NCBI RefSeq assembly: GCF_004087915.1
Contig: NZ_CP035108.1
Location: 868,001 to 932,000 of the forward strand
Direction: 5' to 3'
DNA length: 64,000 bases
From: Geovibrio thiophilus
GTDB taxonomy: Bacteria > Chrysiogenota > Deferribacteres > Deferribacterales > Geovibrionaceae
The position numbers were made by a program, and so were the translations under genes. This document shows positions 54,739 through 64,000 of the stretch, piece by piece (the first letter of the stretch is position 1; each line of letters begins with the position of its first letter). The notes under the pieces were generated by a model. The model saw only the letters and a list, made by a program, of their open reading frames with translations. It was not told the origin of the DNA and searched no databases.

Positions 54739-55875
54739 TCAGTAACCGTATTGTCCGTCATTGACATGCTCCATCCATTGAACCGTCGAACCGTTGAGAG
54801 GTGCTGAGATTGCGACATGAGACATGGGGCTGTCCGGTGCGGCTCCGTGCCAATGGCGTTCATTCGCCGGAATCCAGACGACATCGCCCGGCAGAATTTC
54901 CTGAACAGCTTCTCCTTCAGACTGAACCAGACCATGCCCTGAAATGACAATCAGAGTCTGTCCTAAGGGATGGGTATGCCATGCTGTGCGTGCCCCAGCT
55001 TCAAAGTTTACGATTCCTCCCTGATAACCGTCCTGCTGTTCTGATGAGAATCTGGATTCAACCGTGACACTGCCTGTGAAATAATTTACTGAACCCTTCG
55101 CAGGTTTTTCATTTCTGATGACTTTTGCCGATTTCATCCTGTTCGCAGGAAGGTCTGCACCGAGCAGATCGTAGAGAGTCTCAGCGGCTCTTTCTGCACT
55201 TTCGGCACTGACTTCTTGTCTGAGCACAGCAAGAAAATCTTCGAGCTTAGTTTTATCCAGCCCCACATTCATTGAAATTCTGAGGTGCCCTTTAAGCTGC
55301 GCTTCCGTACCCGCCATTGCCGCCAGAATGCTTATGGTCACCAATTCCCGTTCCTGATGGCTGAGCACATCCCGATAAAATATGTCGGCAAAAAGGTGAT
55401 CCACTAAAAACTGGTCAATGACAGGGGTAAAAGCCGAATAACCGGTTGTACGTTTTGACATATCAAAACCGGCGAGAGAGTTTCTGATATTATGACCGTA
55501 CGTTGTTTTATCGAAACCGGAGGGCATAGGAGCTGCCTCTCTGCCTGTTTTGTCATTTACCCCTTGCTCTTTTCGTTTTTCCAAAACAGCCATGAAAGCA
55601 TTAATACCGTTCAAGGCACGGGGAAAGCCTGCATAAGCATATGTATGCACCAGTATTTCCTTAACTTCATTAACCGTCAGTCCCGCATCCATCCCCTGCT
55701 TAAGGGCTGTTTCCAGCTTCGGCATGTTTCCTGTGGCAGTGAAAGCCGCAATTGGAATTGTCGCTTTCTGACGTGCATTTAAGCCCTTGTTGGTTTCAGC
55801 CGCGGCTTCAGAGACAGCGGTAACACAAAATATCGCGGCGAGCAATGTCAGTATATTTTTTTTGAAAGTATTCAT
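54739..55875 (-). CDS. Exported protein with two carboxymuconolactone-decarboxylase-like domains and a cupin
   Basis: A 378-residue protein. Signal peptide about 1-26 (ends AAAE). Residues about 30-105 and 140-250 are CMD/AhpD-like helical domains (GLTVNEVKEILVHTYAYAGFP in the first, ELVTISILAAMAGTEAQLKG in the second). Residues about 275-365 are a cupin with metal-ligand His residues in TAWHTHPLGQTLIVISGHG and the second motif in NERHWHGAAP. The composite is common in stress or carbonyl-detoxifying gene clusters. The substrate is unknown. It is the distal gene of a five-gene minus-strand cluster. Confidence 0.85.
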   Translation of the reverse strand: MNTFKKNILTLLAAIFCVTAVSEAAAETNKGLNARQKATIPIAAFTATGNMPKLETALKQGMDAGLTVNEVKEILVHTYAYAGFPRALNGINAFMAVLEKRKEQGVNDKTGREAAPMPSGFDKTTYGHNIRNSLAGFDMSKRTTGYSAFTPVIDQFLVDHLFADIFYRDVLSHQERELVTISILAAMAGTEAQLKGHLRISMNVGLDKTKLEDFLAVLRQEVSAESAERAAETLYDLLGADLPANRMKSAKVIRNEKPAKGSVNYFTGSVTVESRFSSEQQDGYQGGIVNFEAGARTAWHTHPLGQTLIVISGHGLVQSEGEAVQEILPGDVVWIPANERHWHGAAPDSPMSHVAISAPLNGSTVQWMEHVNDGQYGY

Positions 55876-55931
55876 AATGCTTTCCTCTATTAAATTGGCG
55901 GTTCGGGGCAGTCAGTTTTTTTGAAAAAGTA

Positions 55932-57020
55932 TCAGTTCAGTCCTTTTTCAACTAGCCAGTCCGACATAAGATCTGCGATTTCAATATTGTTCAGATCAGA
56001 GAACGGGAAGTGAGTGTTGCCATGTATACCTATTTCCGGCAGATGTACCACTTCTGCATCACCTCCGTGACTGTTCACTGTATTTGCCCATTGGCGAGCC
56101 ATCTCCAAGCGTATCCGCCATTGATCCTGACCGGGATTTTCAATCGGCTTCTCCGGAATGTTATCACCGTAGTAAATAACAATCGGGATCTTGGTTAATT
56201 TCATAAAGTCGGACAAGGGGATCCCAATAGCCCCAAGGGTTCCGCCGGAGCTGGCTTTCGGAGCGGGAACCTCGCCTTCGGGGAAAACAAAATTACTTCC
56301 GGGCTCATATGAGACCACTGCGCGAATATTGGAGCTTTTTATAGCTGTTTGCCAGCCCATGCCTCCGCTATTGGAATGGGTGACAAGAATGCCCTGACCA
56401 ATCTTTTCAAACAACGCTGCGACTGCATCCGAGTTTAAATTTATATCTATTGTTCCGGTATCCGGTGTCATTTGGCGGAAATACTGGTTCAGTGATTCCT
56501 GATCGCGGGGGAACTGTACTCCGTCAAAGTATTCAGGCCATATTCCCACACGGAAAATATTGAACCATTTCTGCTCATCGGGCACAGGATTGATAGTAAC
56601 TGACTGAGTGCTGCGTCCCGCATTGCCTCTGCGCGGCTGATCAAGCACATAAACGCCGTAGCCGCGGCGCAGAAAAATATTCTGATAGCCTTCTCGCCCG
56701 TCCGGTGTTGTCTCCCATGTCTTTGAGAACTGTCCGAAGCCATGCCAGAACACGAGAGGCAGTCTGCGGGCTTGTTCAGGAATCTGGTAAAATACGTAAG
56801 CATGATCTCCGTGAAATGTTTGCCCCTCGGGAGTCATTTTGACAGGATTGAATGTTCCGGGGTTGGTGACCACTGAACCGCCAGCGGCAAAGCTTCCCTG
56901 CTCTTTGAGGATAATTGGTGCGGTTTTACCGCTGTGTTCTGTGGTTGCGCATGCGGAGAGGCTCATGCTGACGAAAGTCAGCATGAGAACAACTACCAGT
57001 TTTTTGAAACTTATGTTCAT
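55932..57020 (-). CDS. Alpha/beta hydrolase lipoprotein
   Basis: A 362-residue protein with a lipoprotein signal (MNISFKKLVVVLMLTFVSMS, Cys in LSAC). The hydrolase fold is visible: LPLVFWHGFGQFSKTWE (oxyanion HG), the nucleophile elbow THSNSGGMGWQ, and a C-terminal His in GIHGNTHFPF. The nucleophile Ser sits in an S-N-S-G-G variant of the usual G-x-S-x-G. It is probably an esterase or lactonase-like enzyme in the periplasm. The next gene upstream on the strand starts beyond 57032, an 11-bp gap. Confidence 0.82.
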   Translation of the reverse strand: MNISFKKLVVVLMLTFVSMSLSACATTEHSGKTAPIILKEQGSFAAGGSVVTNPGTFNPVKMTPEGQTFHGDHAYVFYQIPEQARRLPLVFWHGFGQFSKTWETTPDGREGYQNIFLRRGYGVYVLDQPRRGNAGRSTQSVTINPVPDEQKWFNIFRVGIWPEYFDGVQFPRDQESLNQYFRQMTPDTGTIDINLNSDAVAALFEKIGQGILVTHSNSGGMGWQTAIKSSNIRAVVSYEPGSNFVFPEGEVPAPKASSGGTLGAIGIPLSDFMKLTKIPIVIYYGDNIPEKPIENPGQDQWRIRLEMARQWANTVNSHGGDAEVVHLPEIGIHGNTHFPFSDLNNIEIADLMSDWLVEKGLN

Positions 57021-57031
57021 GGTTCATCTCC

Positions 57032-58087
57032 TTATTTCAGTGTATTACCAAAGAATTGGATTAATTTTTCCATAGACTGGTTCACATACTGCGGTTTCCA
57101 ATAGGTTTCGATGTGGGTTGCACCGTCTATCAGAAATAATTCTTTGTTTTTCGCATTGACAGCCTTTTTAAAGGCATCCTGAGTCATGTACAGCGAATCG
57201 GCATTGCTGCCTGCCATCATAAGCAGTGGCTGGTTGATCAGATCCATGTTGTTGGTTGCGTCAAAATTCATTAAGTCAAGGAGACTGCTCATGGTGTATC
57301 TGAAAGTTGAATTCGGATGAGCGTGAGTCTTCCAGTAGTATTCAAAGCCTTGGCGGTATAAATCAAACGGCAGTTTGGCAATCTGTTCATCAGTCAGCTT
57401 GGTGTCGGCAGCATAGATAACCGCGCCGCCGGCGGCCTCTTGCGCGCGGGCGTCTGAGGCTTGCTGCAAGCGCTCCTGTATGGTTGATAACTGCGAGTCC
57501 ATATAGCCGTTTCTCCTGACCAGACCCGAGTTAAACATGCTCAAAGTGGCGATCGTTTTAAAACGTTTATCAGTTTGAGCGGCGCTTAAGGAATATCCGC
57601 CACCGCCGCAGATACCCAGTAAGCCTAAACGACCGGCATCCACTCCCGCATATTGAGTGATGAAGTCAGCCATCCCCCGAATATCTTCAATCCGGTTTGC
57701 AGGCTTATCCACATTGCGGGGCAGACCGCCGCTGGCACCCTGATACGCAGCGTCCGCAGCAATGGTGATGTATCCTTGTTCAGCCAAACGCTGAGCAAAC
57801 AGCCCGGCGACCTGCTCCTTTACGCCGCCATTGGGGTGGGCCACAACCACCGCTGGGTACTTGCTGCTGGGGCTGTAGTCGGCAGGAGTGTAGACATTGG
57901 CAGAAATAGCTGTGCCATTAAGCTTGTAGGTGACCGGATGAATATTAACTTTGCCTTTTACGTTCTTGGAGATAGCTCCTTCATAAACAAGAGTAAACTG
58001 GTTAAGCTTATAGTCTGCGGCAATTGCTGCCTCCGGTGAAATAATTGTTGCCGCCAGCAACAAAAATATGGCTTTTAAATTTAACAT
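57032..58087 (-). CDS. Exported dienelactone-hydrolase-like alpha/beta hydrolase
   Basis: A 351-residue protein with a Sec signal (MLNLKAIFLLLAATIISPEA). The fold shows YPAVVVAHPNGG, YITIAADAAYQGASGG and the nucleophile elbow LLGICGGGGYS. The nucleophile position is Cys rather than Ser, as in dienelactone hydrolases. A C-terminal Asp and His are in IDGATHIETYW. Start 58087 is chosen because GGAGG lies seven bases upstream; the longer frame overlaps the upstream reductase gene. The substrate is unknown. Confidence 0.85.
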   Translation of the reverse strand: MLNLKAIFLLLAATIISPEAAIAADYKLNQFTLVYEGAISKNVKGKVNIHPVTYKLNGTAISANVYTPADYSPSSKYPAVVVAHPNGGVKEQVAGLFAQRLAEQGYITIAADAAYQGASGGLPRNVDKPANRIEDIRGMADFITQYAGVDAGRLGLLGICGGGGYSLSAAQTDKRFKTIATLSMFNSGLVRRNGYMDSQLSTIQERLQQASDARAQEAAGGAVIYAADTKLTDEQIAKLPFDLYRQGFEYYWKTHAHPNSTFRYTMSSLLDLMNFDATNNMDLINQPLLMMAGSNADSLYMTQDAFKKAVNAKNKELFLIDGATHIETYWKPQYVNQSMEKLIQFFGNTLK

Positions 58088-58145
58088 TATTTTTCCTCCG
58101 TTTTTTTGCATTTTTAATACCTCGCCTCTTATTTTGAGCCTCAAC

Positions 58146-59794
<1,649 letters not shown>

Positions 59795-59873
59795 AATCAT
59801 ATCTCCTTGCGATTGTACATACGCATCCATTATTCAGTCTGCTCCCGTTATTAAAGCTAACAGCTTACACAAA

Positions 59874-59911
59874 AAACAGGTAGACCAATGCTGTCTGTTC
59901 ATTGCCTGTTT
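59874..59911. promoter_or_regulatory. Bulged inverted repeat in the flavodoxin/araC divergent region
   Basis: AAACAGG (59874-59880) pairs with CCTGTTT (59905-59911), and CAATG (59886-59890) pairs with CATTG (59900-59904). It lies between the divergent flavodoxin and AraC-type genes and is a candidate operator for the regulator. Confidence 0.45.
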
Positions 59912-59999
59912 CTCTGTGAGGTTATAAATAATATTGAAATTTAGTGAATGAACGGATAGCTTAGTACAGTTCATCAAGGTTGGAAAAAGGGGATAGCTT

Positions 60000-60923
60000 G
60001 TGGAAAAAAGTAATATTTTGTTAGATTTCACAATCGATAACTTAGCAGAAAGCATTGCCCGATTAACTGAAAAGGGAGAGTTGCGCACAACGGATGTTCC
60101 CGGTTTGTCGCTTTTTCGAAGAATTGAACCCTCCTGTCCGGTCACCGGAATGTATGAACCCAGTGTCTGCCTGATTGCGCAGGGTGCTAAACAAGTGCGT
60201 TTAGGCGGTGATATATTCACATATGATTCAAGACATTATTTATTTTCCGGATTACACCTTCCCGTTATTGCACAGGTTACAGAGGCGAGCCGCGAGAAAC
60301 CATACTTAGGTCTCAGGCTTACTTTTGACTATCGAAACATATCCCAGTTGATGGCGGACAGCCAGCTGCCTCCGCCTCTGATACATAAAACTGACAGAGG
60401 CATGGCTACAGGTGACTTGACCGTTCCGTTAGTCAACGCTTTTCAAAGGTTGGTTGATCTTATTGACGAAAAACAAGATATTCCTATTTTGTCTTCGGTC
60501 ATTCAGCGTGAGATTTTTTATCGGTTACTGGTAGGTGAACAGGGGATCAGGCTGCGTCAGCTCGCAGTGACCGGTACCCAAAGCCAGCAGATTGCCCGGG
60601 CAGTGCTGTGGCTTAAAGCAAATTTTTCACAGCCATTAAGAGTTAATGATCTGGCTGAAATGGCGAATATGGGTACCTCAACCTTTCATCACCATTTTCG
60701 CAGTATGACGGCACTCAGCCCTTTGCAGTACCAGAAGCAACTGCGGTTGCAGGAAGCCCGCAGACTGATGCTGACCGAGCATATTGATGCTGCCTCAGCA
60801 GCGTTTCAAGTCGGCTACGAAAGCCCCTCTCAGTTTAGCCGTGAATACAGCCGGCTGTATGGAGCGCCACCGGTACGAGACATTGTGGCACTGCGTTTGC
60901 AGGCTGCCGGAGTGGAAGAGTAG
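60000..60923 (+). CDS. YqhC-like AraC-family activator
   Basis: A 307-residue regulator. Residues about 25-160 are an AraC_N type 1 sensor domain (EPSVCLIAQGAKQVRLGGDI). The C-terminal pair of helix-turn-helix motifs is in VNDLAEMANMGTSTFHHHFR and AASAAFQVGYESPSQFSREY. YqhC of E. coli has this layout and regulates aldehyde reductase genes. The start is GTG at 60000. It is divergent from the aldo-keto reductase cluster and should activate it when aldehydes or electrophiles are present. Confidence 0.88.
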   Translation: MEKSNILLDFTIDNLAESIARLTEKGELRTTDVPGLSLFRRIEPSCPVTGMYEPSVCLIAQGAKQVRLGGDIFTYDSRHYLFSGLHLPVIAQVTEASREKPYLGLRLTFDYRNISQLMADSQLPPPLIHKTDRGMATGDLTVPLVNAFQRLVDLIDEKQDIPILSSVIQREIFYRLLVGEQGIRLRQLAVTGTQSQQIARAVLWLKANFSQPLRVNDLAEMANMGTSTFHHHFRSMTALSPLQYQKQLRLQEARRLMLTEHIDAASAAFQVGYESPSQFSREYSRLYGAPPVRDIVALRLQAAGVEE

Positions 60924-60990
60924 GCATTTTTCATTATTTTTGCCGTTCTCTATCATTTAATTCATTTCGTATGATTGTTTTTACTCTCAA

Positions 60991-62139
60991 CTATCTTACA
61001 TTTATAGCAAATGATGCCATCAGGGCGCAGAGGAGAAGGGGAACCATCATAAGCCCTGCCGTCTGCCACGAATAGTGACCGGCTAAAAAGCTGAATAACA
61101 CAGGACCGCAAAACATTCCGGCATTCTGCCCGAGTGCTATGGCAGACATCCCTTTACCGGTAAGATGCGGCTCTTTCATTATTTCTGAGACTGATGAGAA
61201 AGTTGCCGTGGGTACAACCCCTCCTGTAATCCCCAGAAGGATAAGCAGAAAAGGAAAAGCGGCACTTCCTGCTCCGAAAAGAAAAAACATCACGAAACAG
61301 ACGATGATAAGACCTGCGATCAGAATTATTTTCCTTGATTTGAGCAGATCGGAAAGCCACCCGCATAGAGGTGCGGAGGCAAGAGAAAAAAGCATAATCA
61401 GTGCAGTAAGCATTGAGGCTTTCAGCAAAGAAAGCCCGTGTTCCTGCTCAAGAAAAATCGGAGCGTAGGTCTTAACAGATACGATAACAATATTATAAAT
61501 CATAAAAACTGCGGCGAGAAGCCAAATGCTTTTATTTGAATAAAGGCTGCCGCTGATGTTTCCGTCCGTTTTATATTTCATTTTAAATCCATCGGGCATA
61601 CGAAAAAACAAAAGAAAAGCAGCAAGCGCCGCCAATGTGTAAACAGAGGTGAATATCCACGCGCTCTGCCATACACCCAGTGCGGGAGCGGCAATAAACA
61701 TAGTAATTGTTCCGATAGGAACCCACGTTGCCCATACACCCATTGCCGCACCTCTCCGTTCCGGCGGAAACCATGCTGAAATAGCAGCAGGACCTGTAAC
61801 AGAAATGAGACAGAGCCCTATGCCTTCAATTATACGGCTTGAAATCAGCATAAGCAGGGAGGTTGACATGCCCCCCATGACAGACCCCGTCAGAAGTGCC
61901 GTAAGGGCAATGGTTCCGGAGGCTTTCATTCCTATCCTGCCTATAATGTGACCGGAAGGAAGAGCAAACAGCATCCCGACAAGAGCAAACAAGGACATAA
62001 GCCAGCCTGAAACCGCAAGGCTCATATCAAAATGCTCCACGAGCTGCTGCATCATGGGCGGTACCTTAAACTGGTTAAGCGGAGCCGCCACGCCGGCGGC
62101 AAATACTATGAGTAAAATAAAATAACGATTATTGAGCAT
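60991..62139 (-). CDS. Major facilitator superfamily transporter
   Basis: A 382-residue protein with about 12 TM helices. It carries the loop motif GHIIGRIGMK between TM2 and TM3 and the repeated LCGWLSDLLKSRK between TM8 and TM9. The start at 62139 has GGAAGG three bases upstream. The substrate cannot be read. It follows the MocR-like gene on the same strand after a 100-bp gap. Confidence 0.88.
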   Translation of the reverse strand: MLNNRYFILLIVFAAGVAAPLNQFKVPPMMQQLVEHFDMSLAVSGWLMSLFALVGMLFALPSGHIIGRIGMKASGTIALTALLTGSVMGGMSTSLLMLISSRIIEGIGLCLISVTGPAAISAWFPPERRGAAMGVWATWVPIGTITMFIAAPALGVWQSAWIFTSVYTLAALAAFLLFFRMPDGFKMKYKTDGNISGSLYSNKSIWLLAAVFMIYNIVIVSVKTYAPIFLEQEHGLSLLKASMLTALIMLFSLASAPLCGWLSDLLKSRKIILIAGLIIVCFVMFFLFGAGSAAFPFLLILLGITGGVVPTATFSSVSEIMKEPHLTGKGMSAIALGQNAGMFCGPVLFSFLAGHYSWQTAGLMMVPLLLCALMASFAINVR

Positions 62140-62239
62140 TTTCCTTCCACAAAATGAGCGCCTCTTTTTGAAGCAGGTGTTGTTGTATCTCTGCGAAAGC
62201 TTTTCATGATGCCTGCACGGATGGAGGCTGTCGAAAAAC

Positions 62240-63655
62240 TCAGCAGCTCTTCTCGACAAGAAGCCTTATTCTGCTTATTGTTTCCTCAAGCTTTTCTTCC
62301 TCTATTGAAGCAGGGCAGAGAAGTATGTGGCTTGTGTCATTTCTGTCAAAGAAGTAGCCCGGATAAGCGTCTGTCATGATGCCGTGCCTGTTGAATATCT
62401 TGCGGATATTTACTCCCGGAAAGTCAAGCCAGAAGTGGAAATAACAGTTTCTTTCATCCCACTCCGCTTTAGGTTTAAGATGCTTTTCACACAGCCTCAG
62501 CGCCGCTTCACGTCTTTTCAGCACAAAAGCTTTAATATCCTTCATCATAACATACATCATGCCACTTCTGAACATCTCATCGGCCACAATCTGCATAAAA
62601 AAGTTTGCTTTGACACCGTTCTGGATAAAAACATTGCTGAAATGCTCAATGAGGTATCTGTCCGCAATGATCCATGAGAGCTGGAAGTCAAAGGGATAAC
62701 ATTTAAGCATGCTTCCCATATAAATAACGTTTCCGTGAGTATCAAGTGATTTAAGAGGGTTCAGAGAAATTCTTGAGTGCCATATATTGGCAGAGTGGTC
62801 TATTTCTACTACCGGAATTACGTATTTATCCACCAACTCAATGAGTTCAAGCCTTCTCTTTCTGCTCATGACAATTCCGGTAGGTCCCTGATCGGTCGGA
62901 TCGAGATGAAGGATCGGACAGCACCTGTGCTTAGCAATTTTTTTTTCAAGATCAGAAACGGAGATTCCATGTCGGTCAAGCTTGATGGGAGTCATGTTCA
63001 TTCCAAGGGAGTGAATGTTTGAAATAGTATTGATTATGTTTGTCTGTTCGTATAAAAAACTTGAATTGGTATTCAGAAGCGATTCATAGACATAATAGAG
63101 CCTCTGGATAGTCTCAGAGGATATAAGAACGTTTTCCACATCCGTTTTTATACCCATGCGTTCAACATGACGCACCACTGACTCCCGCAGAGCGGTGAGA
63201 CCGTATTTTGTAAGCTCAAGGTTTTTTTTTTCGTTTATCCTCAATGCGGATGTTTTCATGGCATCATGAAGATACTCCGCTGTATGAAAGCTGTTGCTGA
63301 GACTGAAATTGGTAAGCCCGTTGGAGTTTCCCCAAAACCTGTATTCTTCAAAGCTGGTTTTGTGTCTCGCCTTTTTTATATAGCTTTGCCAGTTCACCTG
63401 TTTGCTGTCGAGCCTGTTTGTTATTACATAGCCTGATTTAGGGTAGGAAACCAGCAGTCCTTCATGCTGAAGCTGGCTGAAAGCAGAAATCAATGTAGTT
63501 TTACTTATCCCGAGCTTGGTCATAAGTTGTTCCCGACCGGGCATTTTTGTTCCGTTTTTGAGTTCCCCGTTTTTTATTTTTTCTCTGAAAAAATTTGCAA
63601 GCTGCATATACATTGGGAGTTTTGATGTACTGTCTGCTTTCCATTCATATAACAT
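62240..63655 (-). CDS. MocR-like GntR/aminotransferase-fold regulator
   Basis: A 471-residue protein. The GntR winged helix is at about residues 14-80 (PGREQLMTKLGISKTTLISA). The remainder is an aminotransferase-I-like fold (LHLDPTDQGPTGIVMS, then EIDHSANIW, then YMGSMLKCYPFDFQLSW). The Lys in GSMLK may bind PLP, but the usual downstream Arg (RLG) is replaced by QLS and the D-x-Y Tyr by His, so PLP binding is uncertain. Start 63655 has AGGAG seven bases upstream. It probably regulates the adjacent MFS gene. Confidence 0.85.
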   Translation of the reverse strand: MLYEWKADSTSKLPMYMQLANFFREKIKNGELKNGTKMPGREQLMTKLGISKTTLISAFSQLQHEGLLVSYPKSGYVITNRLDSKQVNWQSYIKKARHKTSFEEYRFWGNSNGLTNFSLSNSFHTAEYLHDAMKTSALRINEKKNLELTKYGLTALRESVVRHVERMGIKTDVENVLISSETIQRLYYVYESLLNTNSSFLYEQTNIINTISNIHSLGMNMTPIKLDRHGISVSDLEKKIAKHRCCPILHLDPTDQGPTGIVMSRKRRLELIELVDKYVIPVVEIDHSANIWHSRISLNPLKSLDTHGNVIYMGSMLKCYPFDFQLSWIIADRYLIEHFSNVFIQNGVKANFFMQIVADEMFRSGMMYVMMKDIKAFVLKRREAALRLCEKHLKPKAEWDERNCYFHFWLDFPGVNIRKIFNRHGIMTDAYPGYFFDRNDTSHILLCPASIEEEKLEETISRIRLLVEKSC

Positions 63656-64000
63656 AAATACACTCCTGATCAGGAATAAAAAATTCAATTGTTTGTGACT
63701 CTCTCTGCAAAAAACGGAACTGCTTTTCTATAAAATAGCCTGAAACAGCTCTTTCCGAAAGTCCCAGATTATCTTCAAGTATAGGGACAAGATTGCGGAT
63801 ACCTCAGTTAACTTGTGGGATTTAGCAGCACCTCCACGCAGCGGAAGGTACTGAACCCTCATTTGCGTTCATGAGTAACTATTCGGTATATACTCCTTGT
63901 ATATATAGAATATTTAATCATATGCGAAACAGTATGAATCCGCTGTTTTGCCTATGCTTGTCTCTTGAATATTACCTTATCTGGACCTTTTTATTAGTCA
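63656..64000. other. Right-edge intergenic sequence
   Basis: I see no supported coding region, RNA gene or clear terminator in these 345 bases. The stretch is AT-rich near the right end. Confidence 0.6.

Overview
The window reads like the chromosome of a Gram-negative anaerobe that respires oxyanions. Proteins carry lipoprotein, Sec and Tat signals, there are outer-membrane porins and RND/TolC export systems, sigma-54 control is frequent, and there are two separate molybdopterin reductase operons plus fumarate/C4-dicarboxylate exchange genes. Gene content and style fit an anaerobic bacterium such as a member of the Deferribacterota (Geovibrio/Seleniivibrio/Denitrovibrio type). That placement is inference; no rRNA or other phylogenetic marker is present. 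I saw no tRNA, rRNA, CRISPR array, insertion sequence or prophage.

Layout. 1-2744: the 5' part of a periplasmic-binding-domain sensor that runs off the left edge (it is on the minus strand) and a surface beta-propeller lipoprotein. 2893-9326: a TetR-controlled RND multidrug efflux operon with three operators spaced exactly 19 bp apart. 9327-13033: a DcuSR/CitAB-type two-component system and a DcuB-type transporter. 13265-14269: a CsgG-like/TPR lipoprotein. 14321-24786: a sigma-54 activator divergent from a respiratory operon (OprD-like porin, a small protein with two similar winged-helix-like halves, a Tat-exported molybdopterin reductase, FeS subunit, TorD chaperone, DmsC-like anchor, NapG-like and NapH-like FeS proteins). 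24794-27339: arsenic detoxification (ACR3 efflux, ArsM methyltransferase, divergent ArsC). 27496-35212: a three-component oxyanion sensor (PhnD-like binding protein, kinase, NtrC-type regulator), then respiratory arsenate reductase arrAB and a TorD-like chaperone, with a clear sigma-54 promoter and paired upstream sites. 35289-42517: a NarL/LiaR-type two-component system divergent from a MipA-MFP-RND efflux operon. 42582-54681: a putrescine/polyamine catabolic regulon (aldehyde dehydrogenase, putrescine aminotransferase, sigma-54 activator, PotABCD, a saccharopine-dehydrogenase-like protein, GABA aminotransferase) with three sigma-54 promoters. 54739-60923: an island of five minus-strand genes (CMD-cupin protein, two alpha/beta hydrolases, aldo-keto reductase, Tat-signalled flavodoxin) divergent from a YqhC-like AraC regulator. 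60991-63655: an MFS transporter and a MocR-like regulator.

How the parts work together. Arsenate would be sensed in the periplasm by the binding protein and kinase, which activate arrA through the sigma-54 promoter at 31173-31188. ArrAB reduces arsenate to arsenite, and ACR3/ArsM/ArsC export, methylate or reduce arsenic inside the cell. No ArrC-type membrane subunit is adjacent, so electrons must come from a separate quinol dehydrogenase. The second molybdoenzyme operon is under its own sigma-54 activator and carries two different quinol-linked modules; its substrate is unknown and it is the best candidate here for an undescribed respiratory system. The polyamine regulon couples uptake to conversion of putrescine through 4-aminobutanal and GABA to succinate semialdehyde.
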